Positions 12,081-24,017 of a DNA stretch of 64,000 nucleotides are shown piece after piece. The stretch's first letter is position 1; every line of letters starts with the position of its first letter. The stretch is from Sodiomyces alkalinus F11. Its lineage: Eukaryota > Ascomycota > Sordariomycetes > Glomerellales > Plectosphaerellaceae. The translations under genes and the position numbers were made by a program. The DNA is taken from positions 1,228,236 to 1,292,235 of the forward strand of contig NW_021167081.1 of assembly GCF_003711515.1 (NCBI RefSeq), read 5' to 3'. Below the pieces are notes generated by a model, which saw only the letters and a list, made by a program, of their open reading frames with translations, made no database searches and had not been told where the DNA came from.

Positions 12081-12962
12081 TTTGCTGCAGTGTACGGCCA
12101 CGACGGAACTCGGAGAGTCCTTTGCCCGCTCAACATTCACCATCACAACCTAATCATTCTGAGAGCCCATCTCGTCTCGAGGGGTATCTGACACCCACCA
12201 TAACTCGCCGAGCGCAACCGACGATACGCTTGTGTCAATTTCGCCTCGTCCACCAGTCCGTCCTTCTATTTGTCCGATCGACGAGTGTCCGATATCCGTG
12301 ATTTTCTGCTGCAACAAAAAGATACCCGGCTCTGGTGTTGCGCGTAGGACTATGACGCGTGGTGTTGAATAGAGAGAGAGAAAAGTAACGCGGTGTAACG
12401 TCGTGGAATTGGTGACTAGCAATGCGACACGGTCCTAGGTTTTTCTGGGGGATTGTCTTGCCTTTGTTTTTTCCTTTCTTTTCGGGTTTTTGTTTTCCCT
12501 TCTTTTCTACAAGGTATTACTCGTCCACTTTCTGTTTTCTGCTATTGTCGACACAGACTCAAGACTCATCGGACCGTCCTTTCTTCCGGCTTCTTCAGGC
12601 TGCCAGCTATTCTCCGCTGCGGCCTCTTTTTGTTTTCGGTTTCTTCTTTCATCGCACATGGGTAGATATGGAAGGGCGAACGAGGGGCCGGTTCGGCACT
12701 GGCGGAGAAAACGGATTCTTGAGGGTCTAACGTCTACCTGGATGTCTCTCTATGAGTAGCTTGTCCTCCGCACGGGTTTAGGAGAGGGGATATCACGGAA
12801 GGGTGCGAACGAGGGTAGGGAGAAGAGGTCAACGTGAGGTACAAAGGGTATACGGAATGGGAGGGAAACATGGTCAGGGCCCAGGTAGAGACCAAAGGAC
12901 ATATTGCTGAAGGAGACTTTTTTTTCGTTGACCCCACCCACGCGCCATCCACCCGAGACATT
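12081..12962. other. 3' flanks between convergent RRM and chaC genes
   Basis: This interval holds the 3' untranslated regions of two convergent genes. I see T-rich runs on the plus strand near 12440-12560 and no supported coding sequence. Confidence 0.5.
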
Positions 12963-14145
12963 TTAGCTCCCAGGGGCATCTTTCTCCGTTTCCTCCTGCT
13001 CCTCAGTGCTGGCGTTTTTCTGAAATTCACCGCTGGTTTCGGGTAATTCGGACTGGGGATCGTGGCCACGTGACTCCTCGGCGGCTATTATGGCTTGCAC
13101 GCGCTCGGCCAGGTCTCGGATATGCTCGTCGCCGCTCTCGGGGCTGAGCTGTTCGAGAGCCTCGTGGAGGTTGAAAAGGTAATCGATGTTGCGGCCACTG
13201 GGACCGACGCTCTTGTAGATGTGGGCGGCGAGAGCCTGAGGGTCTTGGGGACCTGTGAACTGATCGTTGTCCGGGGTGCCGATGTAGACAAGGGTCTGGA
13301 TGGCGGCGCCGTCGTGGTACGCGCGAGGGAGCTCGTCGGGAGGAGAGTCGGAAAGGGATGCAGTGGTAGGAGGGGCCGGGTGGAAGGCGGTGTAGTGGAT
13401 GGTGTAGCCGTTGATCTCCCGGATGTCGAGGTAATCCTTGACCTCGGCGACGCGGTCCGGTCGGATCCGGTAGGCTACGCCCCACACGCGGTCCGGGGCG
13501 TGGTCATGGTGGTCGGTCAGGCTGGCCCAGTAGTCACGTTCGAGGAGGGTGACGACGCGGCCGGGGGCTTCCGGGGTGCCGCGATGGTCTTGGCTGTAGA
13601 AGAACCGAGCACGGGAGGCCCTCCCAGTCAGTTTTTCTGTTGCCGCTTTTGGTGACCTCGGATACAACAAGGGGCGTCTCTGCCGACTCTGAAATCCCGG
13701 TCTGCAATATAAGATACGTATCAAAGAGAGCAGAGGGAACCGTACCTTGCCTAGAAGTGAATGGTGGTTAGTCGGAACTTGAAGGAAAAGAAATGGGGGG
13801 AGATTGTAACAGACCTGCCAGAAACGCCGGACATAACCTGTCACCCAGCCGGGGATTCTCCTGTCTGGTGAAGCATAAGCATGCTGTATGGTATCTCTGA
13901 ACGTACATTGATACGGGCGGGCCGAATAAGACTGAGCATACCAAAGTGAGGAGGTGGTTTCCATATTAGACTCCTAGAGAGGCGAAATCAGACGAGACAA
14001 TCAAGAACAGTGCTTTAAATCAAATCTGATGTCCGTAATGGATTTCTCAAGACAGGGTTAGCGGCGGTCTGGTTATAACGCACCCATAACCGAAAAGCCA
14101 GAACTCATCGCGATCGGTTGTGAGCACATTCTCGGCGCTGCCCAT
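12963..14145 (-). CDS. ChaC-type glutathione-specific gamma-glutamylcyclotransferase
   Basis: Model: complement of 12963-13593, 13746-13750, 13815-13864, 13942-13973 and 14084-14145, 259 aa. The spliced protein starts MGSAENVL and has the substrate-loop motif GYGSLIW at residues 19-25, then KPPPHFDRRIPGWVTGYVRRFWQ-type sequence and SQDHRGTPEAPGRVVTLLE. The later DIREINGY segment holds the probable catalytic Glu by comparison with ChaC enzymes. These cytosolic proteins split glutathione into 5-oxoproline and Cys-Gly. The 5-nt exon GCAAG (13750 to 13746) is required: it has its own TTCTAG acceptor and GTACGG donor, and skipping it shifts the frame. The C-terminal ~40 residues are acidic, Glu-rich and probably disordered. 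Family firm; the micro-exon is inferred from frame and conservation. Confidence 0.9.
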
Positions 14146-15936
14146 TGTCTCGAGTTGAAATAAAAGTGAATCAATGCTATGTGATGATATGAATGAAGCA
14201 GGGAATGCTCGGGCTGTCGTGATAGGTAGCGAAGACACGGATACAAGTCTCTAGGAAGAGATCACGACAGAGCAGAGAAGAGCCCCTTGCTCAAGCACTT
14301 AGGCCGTTGAGATGCTGTCTGTGGAGGTTAGCAGGTCAAGTACGGAGTAAGTACTTTAAAGGTAGTCCTAAAGGGGCGGGTCTCTGGTTCCCGGGTACCT
14401 ATGAATGAGGTAAGGTACCTAGGTAAAATTGCTCTCAGAGGCAGCGTAGTTGTGGAGGGGTAGCCTGGGACAGAACGACGAAGAACCACTGACTGGAGTG
14501 GGTGAGGGGATTTGGGGAAGAAGGGTGGAGGGGCAGCCAGGGCGGAGCCCATACGGCTGTCCCCTGTACACCATGTACTGGTATAGCGTTCGGCAGAGGC
14601 GGCCGAGACGCCCCAGATTTCTGACAAATCGGCTGGTGGGTAAGGGTAGACGACCTCGACGACGAGTAAGGTGCCTGTCGGTCTCGCACCAAGGATCATG
14701 CCGTGAATGGGTACGTAAAGTGTCTGTTCGGAGCTTGTCGACATGAGCAAGACTTGGAACGGATTGAGGGCCTTCTGACGAGTGCCCTCCTTCCCCAAAA
14801 CCGCCCCCATTTTACAGCAGACGGTCTCGGCAGATGTGGTGAGAACCCTTCTGGATTGCGTGATCACAGCCCAAAGATCATTGAAGGTGCGATGGGTTTG
14901 AGTTGTGAGGACATCGTCGAGCAGAGACATGGAAGCCTCATACATACACGTCTGTACACATGGGCTGGTTTGAGCACGTCATATGCCCGACGCGGTTGGT
15001 CCTGGACGACGCTGGGCTGAAAGATGGCTGAACCGGGTCATGTCGTGATGCATCAGAGGGCGAGTAGGAAAGTCAAAACAAAGGAACGATTTTGATGGTA
15101 GGGAAATGTCGATTATTCCATACCTCTCTTCACGTTCCCAGTCTTGCCTGGAGGAACGGCGACGAGAAAGAGAGCTTGGGTTCCAGGTCGCGAGGAAGTG
15201 TCAGTTTTGTTTTCGGAACGACGCGACTCGAGCCTTTTATTGTCCTGCGACTCATACGCACGCATAAGCAATCACTCTGTGAACATGGAAAACCAATGGC
15301 TCAGATGCTTGCCGGGAGCCGTGCCAAAGTCTCGGCGCTGTACCCAGGCACGCCCAAATTGCTTTAGCTAACGTCGGGATACAGCCAAGAAAGTGACCAT
15401 AGGGTCGTGATATGAAGGAGTTCGTGCATCCGTCCGTCTTGCGGGGTTAATAAACCGCCCTGTCAGACGCTGAAACTCTTCCCACATACCCCCTGGGCTT
15501 CCTACGAGCCCCTCCGACTTTTTTTTGATCTCCTCTCCCATCTCCGACACATCCAACCAAACTTTCGTAGGTACATTGGTGAGGAATAAAAAGGCATGGA
15601 TACTAGGACTTGAAATCGAAATTAGAATAGCCCGTCCAGGTTAGTCCATTCCAATACCTAAGGTACCTTGCTAAGCCATGCCCTGCAGGTGTGCGGCTCT
15701 TTTACTTGTATCCCCCCAGCCTGTAACTGGCGCGTAATTAAGTATACTTAATAATACTTGATAGGTACACCCAACAGGTGAGGCACATCGCCTGCCCCGC
15801 GTTCAGGGCTTCCCAATCAGTTCCACGGCGTTATCAATTTGATTGAGCGTGGTTTCTCTTCTTTTTCCAACTCTGTACAACAAAATAGCCCTCCATCGAT
15901 CGTCACATTTCTGCTTTAGCCTGTCCTACGCCCAGA
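14146..15936. other. Intergenic stretch with one candidate frame
   Basis: No recognisable gene. It contains a minus-strand open frame (see 14328-14945) and copies of the GGTACC-type palindromic motif near 14391-14425 and 15654-15670. Otherwise I see nothing to annotate. Confidence 0.4.
14328..14945 (-). CDS. Candidate ORF, 205 codons, unrecognised
   Basis: An uninterrupted minus-strand frame from an ATG at 14945 to 14328. The first ~110 codons read like a folded protein (mixed hydrophobic/polar, e.g. SLLDDVLTTQTHRTFNDLW), while the last ~60 codons become Pro/Arg-rich and less protein-like, so an intron or chance openness are both possible. Its 3' end runs into a palindromic intergenic repeat (GGTAAGGTACCTAGGTA), which is unusual for real coding sequence here. 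I recognise no family and give no function. Confidence 0.2.
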   Translation of the reverse strand: MYEASMSLLDDVLTTQTHRTFNDLWAVITQSRRVLTTSAETVCCKMGAVLGKEGTRQKALNPFQVLLMSTSSEQTLYVPIHGMILGARPTGTLLVVEVVYPYPPADLSEIWGVSAASAERYTSTWCTGDSRMGSALAAPPPFFPKSPHPLQSVVLRRSVPGYPSTTTLPLRAILPRYLTSFIGTREPETRPFRTTFKVLTPYLTC

Positions 15937-17052
15937 ATGGCATACAATAGACCCTACAATCCAGACGAGCTGCCGAGGTTTGTGACCTGAGCCTTCCTGT
16001 GACCCAAGCCGCTTACCCCTCGGTGACGATACTGACCACGTCCTCTCCTATCCAGATTTGCAGAACCTGAAGCGGTAAGTTTTAGACCTCGTTGCAAACG
16101 ACATCTCGTTGTTTTTTCCTTAGCCCAAAGACTCACTAACCTATTTTTCTTAGAAAACCAGCAGTTCCCCGAAACCAACACCGCCGAACCCCTCGCGTCA
16201 CAATACGGCGCCTTCTCAACCGTCCTCGTCCTCCTCCTACCCTTCTCGCTACGAAAGCAAGCCGCAACCTCCTTTACCACGTCCCGACGATGCGCGCCGT
16301 AATCCCACCCTAAGTCCCGTCCAGCAGCAGCCCAGTCACGGATATGGCGCCACATCCCCTCCACCTACCGGCGGACCACGTCCTGCGCACCACGGCCGCC
16401 CTGAGCCCAGCTCGCGACCCCCTCCTTCTCCGCACCCGGACGCAGCCGACGGCGCAGACCCGACGCTGCTCCCACTCTTCCGCGCCGTAGACAAGGACGG
16501 CAAGCTTCATCCCTCCTCCTTGATATTCCCGAGCCGAGTTCATCGGGCGTCCCGACCGCTAATCACTTTATCCTTTTGCAACATACAGGCACCGGCCAGC
16601 TCTCAGAACGCGAACTCTCCGCCGCCCTGGTCAACGGCGACTGGACCGCCTTCGACCCCCAGACGATCCGCATGATGATCCGCATGTTCGACAGCGACCG
16701 GAGCGGCACCATCGGCTTCTCGGAATTCTGTGGCCTCTGGTCTTTCCTCGCCTCGTGGCGCACGCTCTTCGACCGCTTCGACGTCGACCGTTCCGGGAAC
16801 ATCTCTCTCGACGAGTTTTCGAACGCCCTCGTGGCCTTCCGCTACCGCCTCAGCCCGGGCTTCGTCGAGCTGCTCTTCCGAACGTACGATAAACGCGGCG
16901 AGGGCGTCATGAGCTTCGACTTGTTCGTCCAGGCTTGCATCTCCCTCAAGCGCATGACGGACGTCTTCAAGAAGTATGACGATGACCGCGACGGCTACAT
17001 CACCCTCAGTTTCGAGGACTTTTTGAGCGAGATTCTCAAACAGCTCAAGTGA
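15937..17052 (+). CDS. Penta-EF-hand calcium-binding protein (peflin / ALG-2 / Pef1-like)
   Basis: Model: join 15937-15977, 16056-16074, 16154-16499 and 16589-17052, 289 aa. A Pro/Ser/Gln-rich, disordered N-terminal ~130 residues precedes five EF-hand segments. EF1 begins DKDGTGQLSERE, EF2 is DSDRSGTIGFSEF, EF3 is DVDRSGNISLDEF, EF4 is degenerate (YDKRGEGVMSF) and EF5 is DDDRDGYITLSFEDF. This is the peflin/ALG-2 layout, in which EF5 mediates dimerisation and calcium exposes hydrophobic surfaces for Pro-rich partners; yeast Pef1 acts in polar growth and cation responses. The third intron must start with GC (donor GCAAGC at 16500), because only this join keeps the first EF-hand loop intact. Downstream 17053-18818 has no gene. 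Confidence 0.9.
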
Positions 17053-18818
17053 GGAAAGAGATTGGCCATGTAATGTATATACAATATCTATCTCTATATA
17101 CATTCATGAGATTTATGGTCGTGCCCCCCCGGGGGTCTCAAATTGGTTAGGTTCGGGCCTCGGTCTCACAGAAGAGGTATCCCAGGAAGGATTCGATTTT
17201 CTTTCCATGTTTTTGTGCTGGTAGAGTCTCAAGGCAGGGACGCGTATGACTGAACGATGGACTATTGAGAGGTGGTGGGATTGAAATGAGCGAGGGATCC
17301 CATCATCTATCAGCTTCAGATGAAGCAGGTAATCGAGTCGGGTACCCATGTATTCATTCCGTAACTTCAAGTTTTCCCTTTCCTCTTCTCATCTATCCCG
17401 GGCAACGGGCGCCAGGTGGTGCTCCGGGGGACGCCTAACAACTTCGCCGGCTTGGCTTGAAAGCGTTTGTGAACCAATGCTGTGACGTAGACTACTCCGT
17501 ACGTACGGCTAGGGCGACTTTTATCTGGCGCCGTTGCGGCGGTTCAACGGTCAAGCTTAGTCTAAGCCTAGAACGGATCTCGCAGCCCATATCGCCTTCC
17601 ACTTCTTACTCACTTCTTTATCCTATCCTCTGGGCGCAATATGATTAGCTGGTAACAACGATGTAGCCTGCCAACCATGCCAACCAGAAACAGGAGAGCT
17701 GGGAATGGACGAGAGGACGGACTCCTACGCCCATCTTCTTTGATATCCTCAGATTTGCGACTCGTTACTCGGGAAGACGGATACGCGTAGATCTCTGTTG
17801 TGGCTGGATAAAGTACCTTCCGTGGGATGTGGTGAAGGTGGAAGACGTGAACGCTTTGGTCTCTGGACCGGTGTGGATGTGACATGGACGGAGAGAAGGC
17901 CATAGCGTCGGGAATACCTTATGGACCGTACTCCGTACGAAGCCCGATTCGGTTCGTACCTTATTAATACTTGAACTGCCCGGTTACAACGTATACCTTA
18001 GTGGGCTATCTTCTGGAGGGCCGTTGACTGCAGCATCGGAGTTGTACCATCCTCGGCTTTCCTGCTCGCTGCACACTGCACATGCACACTGCACACTGCG
18101 ATTAGCTGTGGTGCTGTGCAATTTGCATTACGTTCCCCCGCATCCCACCTCCCCTTTTCTCTGGCATGCCGTACGGCCCCCTCTCCTCGCTCCTCGCTCC
18201 TCGCTCCTCCCTGGGTAGGTACCCCTTGCCCAAGTACTTCAAGGGAGTCACTACCTTACAACGTACCTACCTGTAGCGATCGCGGACCGCGCCGCCCGTT
18301 TTTGGGTATGAGCTAATCAAATCAGAATGCGCCCAACGGACTCGGCGCGTTGCGGCCAAGCTCATCGCAACGGCACCTTGTTTCCCACTCATGCGTTTAC
18401 CAAGTTTTCTTTTTGATCGCCGGCTTACCTTTGGGTCTGGTGCTGCCGACTCTGTCCACGGAATCTCGTCATATTCCTACTTGGTAGGTATCCTGTGTCG
18501 ACGACTCGACTGCCCGTTGCCTCGGTCGCAAACATCAGAGTCGAGCCTCGAGATCTGTAGCCGTTGCGCCACTTTGGCCGCTGCGACCCTTCCACTAGCC
18601 TTTTCCTCTGGCTTCACCCTACACGACTTTTGCACCCAGCTCATTTTTTTTTCTTTTCTTCTCACCCCTTGGGCGCGGTACTATACCGACCGGTTCTTCT
18701 TTTTCTAGCCCTCACCGAGGAGGGCGCTCTCCACTCACCCCTCGCCTTTTTGTGCTTTCCCTCTGGACCGTCTGAAACTGGGTATGTCTGGTGCCGTTGC
18801 TGTCATGTTTGTTCAACC
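17053..18818. other. Intergenic region upstream of the RdRP
   Basis: No coding sequence recognised. It contains CACTGCA-type repeats near 18070-18100, a TCCTCGC tandem near 18181-18208, and GGTACC-type motifs near 18214-18275. The last 400 bp on the plus strand are pyrimidine-rich and probably form the RdRP promoter/leader. Confidence 0.45.
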
Positions 18819-21800
18819 ATGACTAGCGTCCCCATCCCCATGTCGGATGTCCAGAGAAGAAAACCACAAGAGTTCCACAAGTTAATGAGTGATCTGAACC
18901 AACACTACAACTTACGGCTCCAAGTTCTCGACCTCACCCTGTCCCCGCGCAAGAGGAAAGAGCGGATCACACGGGCAGGAGATGAGGAACAAAGGGTCGA
19001 TCTGATTTACAAACACCTGCACTTCCTCTACTTCCAACATCGGCATGTCCTCGATAGCGCCTTGGCCCAGTTTGAAACCCACGCACAGGATATCGCAGCC
19101 GATGGGTTCTCAAGCCTCGTGCCGACCGCGACACTTTACCCACTTCGACGGCGCCGTGCCCGCCCCAAGCCGTCTCGCGAGCCGATTCGTATGAGCTGCA
19201 GAAGACACTCCTCCACCTGCTCAGTGGAGCTCGGGCATCCGTGCTGGCAAAGCCGCTTCCCGCCGAGTCTCCGCCGAACCCCTCTCGTCATGGTCGTCCG
19301 AAGCCGGCGAAGAGAACTTCAGATGACTTTCCCTTGAACCCCTTACCTAAACGAGCCAAGCCCCCCGACGAAGATCATCATGAGCCAGACATTCTCGACG
19401 GGCCTGTCCAGACAAAGGCGATCTCGCACCTCTCCTTGGCCCGGCATAGACTGTCTCCCACGCCCATGCGACGAACCGTTTCCATTTCCCGCAGCTCTGT
19501 CAACACAAGTAGAGCCACCTTTGTCTCCGACGTATTTTCACAGCGGGAGAATGAAGGGCCTATCTCCGATAGCCAGACGACGGTCGAGGCGGGTTCCCAG
19601 GAGCTGAAGCGTGCCCATCAATACACCGCCGCTCCCGGCTCGTATGATGCGTCCCCCGACTTTGAAGCTGAACTTTCCACCACGTTCGAGACGAGGGTCA
19701 CTCGAGGTTTTGCAAAGAACAATAACTCACCACGCGGAGAATCCTTCCGGGATGACGGTACAAGTGTCAATGTTGAAGAGGCGGCCCCTTCATCACCTGG
19801 GTCTGACCTGCTAGACGAACACCAGCCCCATATCTGGTCCGAGAAGCTGGCTGCCTTGGAAGATCGTCTGAGGAACATCTGGCCTCCGCTCCCGTCGTTC
19901 CTCAATGGTGCGCCCTTGGTTGTGAGCTGGGAAGTCACCCGTATCGCGCTGCATTGCGGCGTTCGTCTTCAAGACCTGGACGACCTGGCCCTCGGGAGCT
20001 GTTGGACCGACCAAACACAGCTTCGGGGCGCTCTCCGGCGCCATCACCTTTTCGCCGGCAAGACCTTCCCCGAGTCCTGCGCATCGAACGCCTGGGATGC
20101 CTGTCACTCGACGTTCCAGGCCGAAGGTATGGGGGTCAGTCTTGTTCTAGAGCTGGCATGGAATGAAGCGAGCCATGGGCCTCTTTTTACCGTTTCTCTT
20201 CAACCGCCCAAGCTCGATCTCGCTCACAGACTCAGCCGCCGGTTCGGATCTGATCGCTTCCTAGAGATCATTATCCCGTCCCCCAACGCCCGAGAAAGAC
20301 CCAACTTCATCAAGGACATGGACGGCGCTTCGGACGCCATCATCAAGTGGCTCGCGACACAGAAACATTTCGTAATGGGGCGGCAGTGGGCTGCTTTTTT
20401 TACCAAATACTTCAAGAAGACCGTCAAGGATCGTCTCCAGAGAGAGACCATGACCAGCATGGAGCGCGTCCACTGCTTCGCTGAGGACGGCCACTCGTTC
20501 TACCCCAGCCCTTCCATTCCCAGCAAAGCAGAAGCGACCCAAATCCGCGACAGGGCGAGACTGAACCTTACCGACATGCTGAACTGGGCCATTTCGCTCC
20601 GAGACAATATGGGCCAGCCTGCTCTCAAACTGTTTTCGCGATTGGCGTTATGTAGGTTTATTCTTCCGATTTTTCATCGTCGCTTTTTCCTTTTAACGCC
20701 TTTGACCCGTTTATTTCGTAGGCCTCACTCGAACGCACCCGACTGTGGTTCTAGAGCCGAGCCAAATTCGTCATCAGCCAAAAGATATCCTGTCGCCTAC
20801 GGGGAACGTCATGAATGACGGGATCGCCGGAATGTCGCCGGCTTTGGTGAGGAGGATCCGAGATCACCTGGGGCTTCAGGACACTCCGACCGGTTTCCAG
20901 GGGCGGTTTGGCAGCGCCAAGGGCTTCTGGATACGCGATGACCGAGACACCAGCGACGATATTTGGATAGAGACATTTCCGTCGCAGCGCAAATGGGAGT
21001 GCGACTTCGTCGACGAGGACCACCGGACCTTCGAGGTCAAGTCGCCAGTGCGAGAGCTCAGACCTGCTGCCCTGAACATGCAATTCATTCCTGTCCTCAT
21101 CAGCCGGGCCAATGACGCCAGCGACATGCAAAGGGCCATCGCCAGGTGCCTGGAAAAGTCGCTCGATGAAGAGCTGGAGCGGCAACGTTCGTCGATGAAT
21201 GATCCCCTCGAGTACCGTCAGTGGATCCACGAGAACTGCTTCGGGGCGTATCGAAACGAGCGCCTGAGACACGAGCAAGTCAGATTTCTTGCCGGCTTAC
21301 CAGATAACGAGTCCGAGCGGATTAACTTCCTGCTCGACGGGGGCTTTCACCCGAGAAAGTTGAAGTATCTGCAGGACTTGTCGTGGAATCTCGCGAATCG
21401 CATGGGAGATGCTCTCAAGACGAAACTCAACATCAAAATCGGAAGATCTGCTTACGCTTACATGGTAGTCGACTTCCTTGGTGTGCTTGAGGAGGGAGAG
21501 GTGCATTTAGGGTTCTCGTCCAAATTCGAGGCGGACGACTTCTCCGACACCCTCCTGCACGGGATGGACGTATTGGTAGCCAGGGCGCCTGCGCACTTTC
21601 CTAGCGATATCCAGCGCGTCAAGGCGGTTTTCCGCCCCGAGCTCCGCGGGTTGAAAGACGTGATCGTGTTCTCCACGAAAGGGGATCGATCCCTAGCCGA
21701 CAAGCTCTCCGGAGGCGACTACGACGGCGACCAGGCTTGGGTCTGCTGGGACCCCACCATTGTCAACAACTTCTGCAATGCCGATGTGCCCACCTGCCCG

Positions 21801-22822
21801 GATCTTTTCGCGTCTGGGTATCTTCGCAAGAAGAATACAACGTTTCGTGAGCTGTTTACTCGGCGAAAATTCAGCATGAAGCGCGCCGTTTCCGACTTCA
21901 TGGATGAAAGCTTCAAGTTCAACATGGACGACCAACTCCTCGGCCAATGTACCAACTATAAAGAAAGGCTCTGCTATCGGACGGGACGTATCGACGACGA
22001 CGCTGCTATTCTGCTCAGTACCCTCGTGGACCACCTGGTCGACCAGGCCAAGCAGGGCATTGTGTTCGGGTGGGACGACTGGGATCGCCTGCGCCGCGGG
22101 ATAACCCGGGATAAGTTTCTACCAGAGCCCGCTTATAAAAATCCTACATCGGGCGCCTCTCCGACGACGCACGTCCTAGATGAGTTGATGTTCAAAGTGG
22201 CCATCCCGAAAATCGAGGCGTCGCTGACAAGCTTCCACGAATCCCTGGGGAGCGAGGCGGTAGACTGGGACAAGGACCTTGCGGGTCCCTACGACGAATT
22301 CGAGAAAATCGCCCAGGCCTCGCGAGCGGATATCTTCAAGAAAGTCAAGGAGGACCTGAGAAGACAGCTGAACCACGTCCGGGCGGAGTGGAGGCAGAAA
22401 ATGGGACCCAGCAATGGAGACGCTTTTCCGGATAAAGTGCAGTCGGTGTATAGCCAGTGGCGGGACATCGAGCCATCGCCAGAGGCGAAGAAATCTAAGA
22501 GGATACAGGCGTACCTGGGGAGTGACGAGACGACGAACCCCCGGACCTCAGCAAGTGGGCTCTGCTCAAGGCGTCGACGACCTTCAAGCTCTTCTACTCG
22601 CCTCCTACGTTCGTGTGGATGATCGCCGGACGACAGCTCCAGTTCATCAAGGGGAGTCGGGGCGGCGGTGTGACGGTCGTTCCACACTTATACGGGATGC
22701 TACGACCGGACCGGGGTCTAATAGCCGGAGTCGTGGCCAAGCGAGAGGCGAGTGACGGGCGGAGCGTGGTGATTGAAGACATCGACTTCGACGAAGAGGG
22801 GAGGCAGTTGGATGACGCCTGA
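18819..22822 (+). CDS. qde-1: RNA-dependent RNA polymerase, QDE-1 type, with two apparent frame breaks
   Basis: Cellular RdRP of RNA silencing (quelling): it copies aberrant RNA into dsRNA that feeds Dicer. The catalytic motif LSGGDYDGDQAW sits with DYDGD at 21717-21731; DYDGD is the QDE-1-type form. Other family blocks are LSPTGNVMNDGIAGMSP just after the intron, the IPVLISRAND-to-LLDGGFHPRK stretch, and the C-terminal ASTTFKLFY...MIAGRQLQFI. One clear intron (20652-20721, GTAGGT...GTAG) joins LTRTHPTVVLEPSQI in frame. Total about 1310 aa, similar to Neurospora QDE-1 (~1400). The reading frame changes twice by the same amount: somewhere in 19076-19200, and near 22538. The second could be a 41-nt intron (22511-22551), or one base missing from the C5 run; the first has no convincing intron. 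Family certain; whether the gene is intact is open. Confidence 0.88.
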
Positions 22823-23816
22823 AAAGGGAAGGAAGGGTCTTCGTATCGGTATCCCACCCCCTGGAGAGTCTGGGCGGCACCGCGGATTGTTGGAAGTTCC
22901 ACCAATATAGATGCTGGGCAGGAGACCGTAACGGCCTATTTTGCGTATTTCAGTGATTTGTAGGAAGGACGGGCAGGCATACACTTGTAGGATGTGTAAT
23001 ACCAAGAGTCATAGAGGCTTAGAAGAATTGATGGACCCGAAGATTCGAATCCTTTGTAGATGTGATGCAACTCGTCGTTGGTGGCCAGCTGGGTTAGGGG
23101 TGTGTGTTCTGCATGTGCACGGTTGATGTCCATCCGGCTGAGGTACGGTAGGTACCTTCTGTACCTATTCTGACCAGCGCGTGCGGCAGGGTGATGTCAC
23201 GAGGGGATTTCAGCCTGTGCATTGACCAAGGCGTGACCATGACGCTCCTGCGGCTTGCTCCCTGCTTCAGTCTGTCGCCCGTTGCTCTTGAGGGCGAGCT
23301 GTCAAGGGGCGCACCGAAACTGACTAAGGGCGATTTGAAGCGGACCAGAGTCATTCCCTATACTTGAAGGTCTGAGACAGTAAAGCAGACAGCTCTCTGT
23401 ATTTGGGGTACCGCCGAGTCTTACAAAAGTCCGGATAGGGTTTTGTCAGGAAGAACCTCGAGGCATTCATCTTCGTGCTGCGTACTGCTGGAAAGCTCGT
23501 ACCGCGGGGTCGCCGTGATTGCATGGGTAAAGTATGGGTACTTTGTAATACTTAGTCCTATTTGTACAGTACAGTTTCCTCCGTCGTCGCTGCACTCCTT
23601 GGTGGGATGAGGTGATGTGCTGATTCAGGGAGCTACAGGTTGAGTGGTTATCGGTTATCCAACGTCCCACTTCCGGATAAGATGGAGCTTCCTGAGTGGC
23701 ATGCTGAAAGGGTGGGGTGTGCTTATATGGAGCGTTTCCATGCTAACCGTCGCCGATAAGGGAAGGTACCTTCTACTATAAGTGTACATAGGTATGTAAG
23801 ACTGGTTGCCTACCTA
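22823..23816. other. Intergenic region between RdRP and the retrotransposon nest
   Basis: No gene recognised. GGTACC-type motifs occur near 23143-23166 and 23763-23819. Base composition drops abruptly to A+T-rich at the retroelement boundary (23817). Confidence 0.45.
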
Positions 23817-23821
23817 CCTTT
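23817..23821. repeat. Target-site duplication, left copy (CCTTT)
   Basis: CCTTT lies immediately outside the left LTR and is repeated immediately outside the right LTR at 41548-41552. Five bases is the expected size for copia-type integration. Confidence 0.8.
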
Positions 23822-24017
23822 TATTGAATTAACGGGAGCGTGCTTATAGGGAGCGTTGATTCAGGAAATGTATGATTGTATTATGTATAAAAGAGAAAGA
23901 AAAAGGGGGCGGGTGTACGTGTCCTAAATATATCTGCTACCTTCTAAGCGAGGATAGTAGGGCACCTCTAACTAATAGGAGAGTACTATACCGTGGCTCA
24001 CGTGATAGAATATAATA
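23822..24017 (-). repeat. LTR, left copy (3' LTR of the minus-strand element)
   Basis: This aligns without gaps to 41352-41547 over 196 bp, with about 17 differences, nearly all transitions. It ends in ATAATA where the other copy has ATGACA, as expected from RIP (G to A, C to T). A shared core, CTTCTAAGCGAGGATAGTAG, is identical in both. Confidence 0.9.

Noticed and set aside
15092..15371. Short open frames between the chaC and EF-hand genes
   Set aside because: They overlap each other in different frames, have no recognisable motifs and show no splice-consistent extension.
19189..19322. 134-nt intron (GTATGA...TTCAG) to resolve the first RdRP frame change
   Set aside because: The phase works, but it would remove a strongly protein-like stretch (DSYELQKTLLHLLSGARASV), keep an Arg-rich poor frame upstream, and lacks a branch site; kept only as a less likely option.
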